Source: an uncultured Actinomycetes bacterium
GTDB taxonomy: Bacteria; Actinomycetota; Thermoleophilia; Miltoncostaeales; Miltoncostaeaceae
NCBI GenBank assembly: GCA_937862675.1
Contig: CALMEC010000458.1
Coordinates: 1 to 5,104, forward strand
Length of the DNA stretch: 5,104 nucleotides
Direction: 5' to 3'
Shown piece after piece: positions 1 to 4,078 of this stretch. The position numbers and the translations under genes are program-made. Positions within the stretch are counted from its first letter, which is position 1, and the number at the start of each line of letters is the position of its first letter. A model generated the notes under the pieces. That model was given only the letters and a program-made list of their open reading frames with translations, did no database searches and was not told where the DNA came from.

Positions 1-297
1 CATGCCGCGGCAATCGCGATCCTCGTGGCGATCGCCGTGTCACTCGGAATCGCGACCGCGCTGCAGGCGACCGCCGAGCCGAGTGGCCCCGCCACCACGT
101 CGCCGGCCGCCCCGGATGCCGCCGCGACGACAGAGGCGCAACGCCTCGACGCGATCGAGCGTTCACTCGATCGTACGTCACGCGAAATGGATGCCCCCAC
201 ACCGGACGACCCGGAAGCGGGGCAGGCGATCGACCGTCACGACGATCAGGGGCATGACGGTGATCACCACTCCGGCGACGACGGGGATGACGACTGA
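1..297 (+). CDS. C-terminal part of a membrane-anchored protein with a His/Asp-rich tail (5' partial)
   Basis: The frame is open from the window edge and ends in TGA at 295-297. It gives 98 visible residues. A GTG at 25 could be a start, but the hydrophobic stretch (visible residues 2-22) already begins before it, so the true start is probably upstream. After this single membrane helix or signal anchor come a Pro/Ala/Thr-rich linker (24-45), a short charged helix (46-63) and an acidic tail ending HDDQGHDGDHHSGDDGDDD (80-98) with four His and nine Asp. I do not recognise the family. The tail could bind metal cations, which would fit the ferric-reductase-like gene downstream, but this is inference. 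The next gene starts on the last base of this stop codon, so the two are translationally coupled. If the anchor enters the membrane as predicted, the tail lies outside the cytoplasm. Confidence 0.6.
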   Translation, partial: HAAAIAILVAIAVSLGIATALQATAEPSGPATTSPAAPDAAATTEAQRLDAIERSLDRTSREMDAPTPDDPEAGQAIDRHDDQGHDGDHHSGDDGDDD

Positions 298-581
298 TGA
301 CGAACCGGGACATCCGCGGATATGTCGTCGCGGTCGCTCTTCTGAGTTTCTCCGGCGCATGGGCCGTGACGGCACACGAGACACCAAGACCGGCGGGCGC
401 ACAACGAGATGCTCTCGTGACACGCCGGGAACGCCTCGAGGAACGTGCCGCGCAGCTCGAGGCGATCATCGCCGGGCGGCGGGCCGCGACCTCCGATGCG
501 CCGGCGGTGCAGGTCCTCTCTGTTCCCGGCCAGGACTCCGTTCCGTCGCCGCCGCCGTCGACCACCACTCGGTCATCATGA
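297..581 (+). CDS. Small secreted or membrane-anchored coiled-coil protein, function unknown
   Basis: This is a 94-residue protein whose ATG (297-299) overlaps the preceding TGA. A GGGGA at 283-287 sits nine bases upstream and is a plausible ribosome binding site. Residues 1-7 are polar, residues 8-23 form a hydrophobic segment, and VTA-HE around 24-28 is a possible signal-peptidase site, so the protein is likely exported or N-terminally anchored. Residues 38-62 (RERLEERAAQLEAIIAGRR) look like a short amphipathic coiled coil. The rest is a disordered Ser/Pro/Thr tail ending PSPPPSTTTRSS. I recognise no family. The stop codon overlaps the ATG of the ApbE gene, so it belongs to the same operon. 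It may be a partner or scaffold for the redox module. The Thr/Ser tail could in principle be a modification site, but it lacks the canonical ApbE acceptor motif. Confidence 0.65.
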   Translation: MTNRDIRGYVVAVALLSFSGAWAVTAHETPRPAGAQRDALVTRRERLEERAAQLEAIIAGRRAATSDAPAVQVLSVPGQDSVPSPPPSTTTRSS

Positions 582-1486
582 TCCGCGAACGATTCCGGGC
601 GATGGGCACGGACGTCGAGTTCGTCCTCGACGCCGACCCGTCCCGGCGCGTGCGCTCGGTCGTCGCCGGCGCGCGTCGTGAGATCGAGCGGGGTGAGACG
701 ATCATGTCGCGCTTCGATCCGGTGTCGGAGCTCAGTCGTCTCAACCAGAGCCGACGGCTGGACCGGCCGAGCCCCGAGCTGTTCGTCGTCGTCGGCCTCG
801 CGATGCGGGGGCGGGTCCTGACCGCAGGACGGTTCGACCCCTTCGTCGGTGCGGCGGTCGCCTCCGCCGGGTATGCCCCCCCTTTGGCGGATGCCCCGCC
901 CGACGGCGGGATCATTCCCGCCGCAGCCCCGATCCCGCCGACGACCGTGTCGGTCGACGCGGACGGGCTGAGTCTGCACGGACGGGGACAGCTGGATCTG
1001 GGCGGCATCGCCAAGGGGTTCCTGGCGGAGGTCGCCGCCGACGTGCTCTCCCGAGCCGGGTCGTGCCTGGTGAACGCCGGTGGCGACATCGCTGTGCGGG
1101 GGATCCCGCGTGCCGGTACCCGATGGACCGTCAGCGTGCCCGTGCCTGGGGGTGAGCTGACCGTCACACTCCCCGGAACGGCGGTCGCGACCAGCGGGCA
1201 GGACCTGCGCACATGGCGAAGAGGCGGACGACGGATGCATCACATCGTCGATCCTGTGACCGGAGCGCCCGCCCGTACGGACATCACCCGGATCACGGTG
1301 TTCGGACCGACCGCGGTCGACGCCGAGACGTGGGCGACGGCACTCTTCCTGGCAGGAAGCGCGGAGGAAGCCGCCGCGGAGGCCGACGGACGGACGATCG
1401 GCGCCGTCATCGTCAACACCGACGGGCGGGTGCTGGTATCGCAGTCCGTCGCGGGACTCCGGCCGGCCACCGAGTTCGCGGCATGA
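578..1486 (+). CDS. apbE: FAD:protein FMN transferase (ApbE family)
   Basis: ApbE enzymes use FAD to attach FMN covalently to Ser/Thr of target flavoproteins, with Mg2+ as cofactor. The 302-residue product shows the family motifs in order: MGTDVEF (9-15), SRFDPVSELSRLN (44-56), RFDPFVG (85-91), QLDLGGIAKGF (138-148), LVNAGGDIAVRG (164-175), VATSGQ (203-208), HHIVDPVTGAP (221-231) and the metal-site region DAETWATA (248-255). Length and motif order match a complete ApbE. The start is the ATG overlapping the upstream TGA (ATGA at 578-581). The frame is open upstream to base 2, but that part lies over the two preceding genes and is not ApbE-like. With this start there is no signal peptide or lipobox, whereas many ApbE proteins are exported, so a cytoplasmic site of action is inferred. 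It is coupled to the haem membrane protein gene by a second ATGA overlap. Confidence 0.95.
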   Translation: MIRERFRAMGTDVEFVLDADPSRRVRSVVAGARREIERGETIMSRFDPVSELSRLNQSRRLDRPSPELFVVVGLAMRGRVLTAGRFDPFVGAAVASAGYAPPLADAPPDGGIIPAAAPIPPTTVSVDADGLSLHGRGQLDLGGIAKGFLAEVAADVLSRAGSCLVNAGGDIAVRGIPRAGTRWTVSVPVPGGELTVTLPGTAVATSGQDLRTWRRGGRRMHHIVDPVTGAPARTDITRITVFGPTAVDAETWATALFLAGSAEEAAAEADGRTIGAVIVNTDGRVLVSQSVAGLRPATEFAA

Positions 1487-2076
1487 GCGGGCTCCCCACT
1501 GTGTGGCTCACGGCGCGGGCCGCCGGCGTCACGGCATACGTGCTCATGACCCTGTCCATGCTCGCGGGACTGACGCTCACCACCCGGCCCCTGGGACGCC
1601 GGGTCAGCGGCTCCACCGTCATGGAGATCCACCGGAGCCTCACGATCGGAGGGCTCGTCGCGGTCGGCGTACACGGCATCGCCCTGGTGGCCGATCGCAC
1701 CGTCGACATCTCGTGGCTCGACCTCGTCGTGCCCGGCATGCTCCCCTACCGTCCGGTCTGGACCGCCGCCGGCATCATCGCGGGTGAACTCATGCTGATC
1801 CTCGCGGTGTCGTTCCGGCTACGGCGAAGGATCGGCATGCATGCTTGGCGCACCCTCCACCGGGCGGCGTTCGCCATGTTCTCGCTCGCCACCCTGCACG
1901 GAGTCCTCGCGGGCACGGACTCGTCGTCGCCGTGGATGCGATGGGTCTACGTGACCGCGATCGCGACGGTCGCCGGTGGAGTGGCCTTCCGGATCCTGCT
2001 CACGACGGGTGCGTCGAGCGTCCGATCACCGGACCGGAAGGAGCGCACCCACCCCCGGGGCATACGGGGCCGCTGA
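1483..2076 (+). CDS. Ferric-reductase-like transmembrane haem protein
   Basis: This 197-residue integral membrane protein has about five helices (roughly 12-31, 50-70, 92-112, 124-143, 153-173). Two helices carry spaced histidine pairs, H50/H64 and H126/H139. This is the layout of bis-haem b coordination in the ferric reductase/NADPH oxidase/MsrQ superfamily, which carries electrons across the membrane. There is no FAD or NAD-binding domain, so it must receive or pass electrons through partner proteins. Arg-rich loops (39-41, 112-117) and the basic C-terminus suggest N-terminus out and C-terminus in. The ATG overlaps the apbE stop (ATGA 1483-1486), so the two are translated together; this pairing suggests a flavinylated redox partner. 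A TTGASS sequence at 174-179, after the last helix, resembles the core of ApbE acceptor sites but lacks the preceding Asp. A longer frame open from 1213 lies over apbE and was rejected. Confidence 0.85.
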   Translation: MSGLPTVWLTARAAGVTAYVLMTLSMLAGLTLTTRPLGRRVSGSTVMEIHRSLTIGGLVAVGVHGIALVADRTVDISWLDLVVPGMLPYRPVWTAAGIIAGELMLILAVSFRLRRRIGMHAWRTLHRAAFAMFSLATLHGVLAGTDSSSPWMRWVYVTAIATVAGGVAFRILLTTGASSVRSPDRKERTHPRGIRGR

Positions 2077-2099
2077 ATGACCGCGACAGACAGCCCAAC

Positions 2100-2135
2100 C
2101 GGGACGGCCCGACATGGATGAGGCATGCTCCCGGT
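2100..2135 (+). promoter_or_regulatory. Possible leaderless-type promoter for the secreted protein gene
   Basis: CATGCT at 2124-2129 is followed by exactly six bases and then the ATG at 2136. That spacing would put the transcription start at or next to the start codon. It matches the actinobacterial -10 consensus TANNNT only at the two key positions (A2, T6). GGGACG at 2101-2106, 17 bases upstream, is a weak -35 candidate. The call is suggestive only. The 59 bases between the preceding stop and this ATG contain nothing else I can name. Confidence 0.3.
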
Positions 2136-2582
2136 ATGACCACTCGACTTCGCCGTGCGACCGTCGCTGCCGTCACCTTCGCGGCGCTCGCCGCCGCCGG
2201 CTCCTCATCCGTACCGGCCGCCGACGCCCTCTGCATCGACCGGATCGTCGGCACGGGTCGTATCTACGAGCCGGTGCTCAGCGTGACGGCCGGTTCGGTG
2301 TCGCCGGGGCCGCTCACCACGTTCCTGCGCCCCCGCTGCGACGACACACCCGTTGCCGGTGTCACCGCACCGCGCGACGACGTCGGCGATCCGGCACCGG
2401 TGCATGGCGTCCGAGGCGTCCGCCTCCAGCTGGCCGCCGCCGTCCCGATGCGTGTCGGGAAACGGCTCGTGTACCGCCTGTATGTCCGGCCCGGCGTCTG
2501 CCGCTCGACCGTGGACCGCGGGACCGGCCGTTTCCTGGCGTGTCTCCGCGCCTACAACCGCGCCACCACGCCGCGCCCGTGA
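2136..2582 (+). CDS. Secreted four-cysteine protein, function unknown
   Basis: This 148-residue protein has a clear Sec-type signal peptide: basic start (MTTRLRR), hydrophobic core at 9-22, and a probable cleavage after the ADA at 29-31. Cys33 follows closely, but the preceding residues do not form a lipobox, so it is probably not a lipoprotein. The mature part (about 117 residues) contains four cysteines (33, 68, 122, 136), which could form two disulfides outside the cell. It also has a segment rich in Val/Arg/Tyr around 108-119 that looks like beta strands. I recognise no domain. An in-frame ATG at 2118 would add six residues before the basic n-region; I prefer 2136 because it gives the better signal peptide and sits six bases after a possible -10 element. 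It is 59 bases beyond the redox operon and may be an independent gene. Confidence 0.65.
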   Translation: MTTRLRRATVAAVTFAALAAAGSSSVPAADALCIDRIVGTGRIYEPVLSVTAGSVSPGPLTTFLRPRCDDTPVAGVTAPRDDVGDPAPVHGVRGVRLQLAAAVPMRVGKRLVYRLYVRPGVCRSTVDRGTGRFLACLRAYNRATTPRP

Positions 2583-2682
2583 GGTGACGCCCGCCGGACT
2601 TCTCGGATGACCGGGGCGAGACCTCGTGGCACCGGAGCCGGGGCGTCCGCACCACCCGGACCCGGATGTCGTCGTCATGCGA

Positions 2683-2724
2683 GATGAGGAGTGCCGGGCA
2701 GATCGCGGCGTGGCACCCCTCATC
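2683..2724. repeat. Long imperfect inverted repeat (hairpin)
   Basis: GATGAGGAGTGCC (2683-2695) pairs with GGCACCCCTCATC (2712-2724) in 12 of 13 positions, with one A/C mismatch and a 16-base loop. It begins about 100 bases after the stop of the secreted protein gene and ends 94 bases before the next start. No T-rich run follows on either strand, so it is not a classical intrinsic terminator. It could be a U-tract-less terminator, an mRNA-stabilising structure, or a binding site for a dimeric regulator. Confidence 0.55.
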
Positions 2725-2806
2725 CGGGGACTGACGCGGTCGGTCGCCGCTCAGGTCGGGATCCGTTCCGGCCGATCCAGACGACGACACCTGCGATCCC
2801 GACGGC

Positions 2807-2812
2807 GGTGAG
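2807..2812 (+). promoter_or_regulatory. Ribosome binding site supporting the start at 2819
   Basis: GGTGAG ends six bases before the ATG at 2819. Its GGTGA core is complementary to the 3' end of 16S rRNA, which supports this start codon for the membrane protein. It is the clearest Shine-Dalgarno sequence in the window; the other gene starts use overlap coupling or appear leaderless. Confidence 0.55.
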
Positions 2813-2818
2813 AGAGCG

Positions 2819-3265
2819 ATGCGGATAACCGATGAGAAGGAACGGGTGCTGGGGATCATCGCCGCCGTCGGTGCGGTGCTCAGCGGGTTCCTCCCCTGGG
2901 CCTCCGCGGTGACCGTCCTCGGACGTATCGACGTCACCGGCTTCGATACCGGCGGAAAGGCTGTCCTGATCGCCGCCCTCGGCGTCGTCAGTCTCATCGT
3001 GCTCGTGATCGAACTCGCCGCCTTCTGGCCCGCGTACGTGACCGCAGCCAGCGGCCTCGTCATCCTCTGGGTGGCGGGTGGACAGCTCTCCGAGAGCCGG
3101 ACGGCGGTGACCACGGCCGACGGGGTCGCCACCGGAGCCCATTTCACCACCGGTGTCGGCCTCTATCTCGCCGTCGCATCCGGCGCTGCGCTACTCGGGT
3201 GCGCCATCGTCGCGTGGAAGCGTGACCGCGCCCTCTACTACTGGATCGGGAGCGGCCGGCGCTGA
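2819..3265 (+). CDS. Four-helix membrane protein, function unknown
   Basis: This 148-residue integral membrane protein has a charged N-terminus (MRITDEKER) and four predicted helices (about 10-32, 47-66, 70-87, 113-132). It ends in a basic tail (WKRDRALYYWIGSGRR), which puts both ends in the cytoplasm by the positive-inside rule. The first helix contains FLPWAS and is followed by a short extracytoplasmic stretch with VTGFDTGGK. As I recall, a similar pattern (FLPWA, then a Gly/Asp-rich GxDxxGK turn before the second helix) occurs in many uncharacterised actinobacterial membrane proteins. No catalytic motif or metal ligand set is evident. The start is supported by GGTGAG at 2807-2812. Its stop codon overlaps the inverted repeat shared with the convergent cysH gene. 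Confidence 0.7.
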   Translation: MRITDEKERVLGIIAAVGAVLSGFLPWASAVTVLGRIDVTGFDTGGKAVLIAALGVVSLIVLVIELAAFWPAYVTAASGLVILWVAGGQLSESRTAVTTADGVATGAHFTTGVGLYLAVASGAALLGCAIVAWKRDRALYYWIGSGRR

Positions 3266-3279
3266 CCGCCCGCGCGGTC
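3264..3279. terminator. Possible bidirectional terminator stem between convergent genes
   Basis: GACCGC (3264-3269) and GCGGTC (3274-3279) form a perfect six-base GC-rich stem with a four-base loop. It lies exactly between the two convergent stops, overlapping the TGA of the membrane protein gene and ending one base before the cysH stop. There is no T-tract on either side, so its strength as a terminator is uncertain; position is the main argument. Confidence 0.4.
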
Positions 3280-3280
3280 C

Positions 3281-3991
3281 TCAGGACGAGGAACCGAGTC
3301 CCGTGTCGCCGCCGGTGGCCATGTGCAGTCCGCACTCCGTCTTGGACGACGCCGACCAGCGTCCCTCGCGCCCCTCCCCGGGAAGCGTGCAGTACGTGCA
3401 GCCGATGGACGCGTAACCCTTGTCATGGAGGGCGTTGTAGGGCAGATCGCGCTCCCGGATGTACTCCCAGCACCGATCGTCGTCCCAGTCCGCCAGTGGA
3501 TTGGCCTTCCACAGCCCGTGCTGTTCGTCCCATCCCAGCTTCGGCGCGGTCGCCCGCGTCGGCGACTGGTCGCGGCGCACGCCGGTGATCCAGCAGTCGG
3601 CGGTGCGGAGAGCACGGCCCAGCGGCTCCATCTTGCGGATCCCGCAGCAGCGGTCGGGTGCGGTCTCCCAGAGCTTCGGGCCGAACCGGGCGGCTTGGAG
3701 GCCGAGCGACGGCCCCTCATATGCCTGGATCCGCGTGCCGTAGCGCTCCTCGACCCGATGCCAGTACTCGTACGTCTCGGGGAAGAGCACATGCGTGTCG
3801 AGTGCGAAGACGCGTGCACCGGCGTCGGCCCGGAAGAGCATGTCGAGCAGGACGGTCTCCTCCTTCTGGAAGGAGCAGGCCAGGATGAGCTGGTCGCGGA
3901 ACTCGGCGACGAGCGCCTCGACGAGTGCCTCGGCCTCGAGGCCCTCCGAGCCGGGGACCGGTGAGACGGGTGTCGGTGCGGTGGTTCCCAT
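3281..3991 (-). CDS. cysH: Assimilatory APS/PAPS reductase (phosphoadenylyl-sulfate reductase family)
   Basis: The enzyme reduces adenylyl sulfate (or PAPS) to sulfite in cytoplasmic sulfate assimilation, with electrons from thioredoxin. The 236-residue product carries the family's nucleotide-binding signature CSFQKEETVLLDML (39-52), then FALDTHVLFPETYEY (62-76) and the C-terminal catalytic cysteine in ECGLH (219-223, Cys220). Two cysteine pairs, CCGIRKMEPL (Cys115-116) and CTYC (Cys198, Cys201), are the ligands of the [4Fe-4S] cluster. They mark the APS-using class rather than the cluster-free PAPS reductase of Escherichia coli. WITGVRRDQSPTRA (134-147) and NPLADWDDDRCWEYI (164-178) are also typical. 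The length is normal and the gene is intact. No other sulfate-assimilation gene is visible. The ATG lies six bases after a TACCCT -10 element, so the transcript is probably leaderless. Confidence 0.95.
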   Translation of the reverse strand: MGTTAPTPVSPVPGSEGLEAEALVEALVAEFRDQLILACSFQKEETVLLDMLFRADAGARVFALDTHVLFPETYEYWHRVEERYGTRIQAYEGPSLGLQAARFGPKLWETAPDRCCGIRKMEPLGRALRTADCWITGVRRDQSPTRATAPKLGWDEQHGLWKANPLADWDDDRCWEYIRERDLPYNALHDKGYASIGCTYCTLPGEGREGRWSASSKTECGLHMATGGDTGLGSSS

Positions 3992-4027
3992 CGGTCGAGG
4001 GTAACACCGACGCCCGGGATCCGTCGC
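3992..4027 (-). promoter_or_regulatory. Probable leaderless promoter of cysH
   Basis: Read on the minus strand, TACCCT (3998-4003) fits the actinobacterial -10 consensus TANNNT and is followed by six bases (CGACCG) and then the cysH ATG. This puts the expected transcription start at the A of the start codon. No Shine-Dalgarno sequence is present, which is consistent with a leaderless mRNA. A -35 element 17 bases upstream (CGACGG) is only weakly like the consensus. Confidence 0.55.
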
Positions 4028-4078
4028 GCGGAGTCCGGTTCGAAGGGCAGGGAAACCCCGGCTCTGGGCGTATTCAGG

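Larger units (their letters stand above)
2583..2818. other. Intergenic region with a long hairpin and no convincing gene
   Basis: These 236 bases separate the secreted protein gene from the four-helix membrane protein gene. A frame starting with GTG at 2626 and ending at 2811 gives a 61-residue Arg-rich product with no ribosome binding site or recognisable feature, and I do not call it. The notable content is the inverted repeat at 2683-2724 and the ribosome binding site just before 2819. Confidence 0.5.

Noticed and set aside
2..577. Upstream extension of the ApbE frame giving a 494-residue protein
   Set aside because: The extra residues are an Arg/Pro-rich out-of-frame reading of the two upstream genes and contain no ApbE or signal-peptide features. 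The ATGA overlap at 578 is the natural start.
466..1212. Minus-strand frame of 248 codons
   Set aside because: It lies opposite the strongly supported apbE gene and has a Ser/Arg/Pro-rich product with no recognisable motif.
2229..2240. Lipoprotein reading of the secreted protein, with Cys33 as the lipidated residue
   Set aside because: The residues before Cys33 (Asp-Ala-Leu) do not form a lipobox. A normal signal-peptidase site after ADA fits better.
2626..2811. Possible 61-residue gene starting with GTG
   Set aside because: It has no ribosome binding site, an Arg-rich composition and the hairpin in its middle. I see no evidence that it is coding.
2362..3150. Minus-strand frame of 262 codons
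   Set aside because: It runs across the secreted protein gene, the intergenic gap and the four-helix protein gene, without domain-like features or a ribosome binding site.
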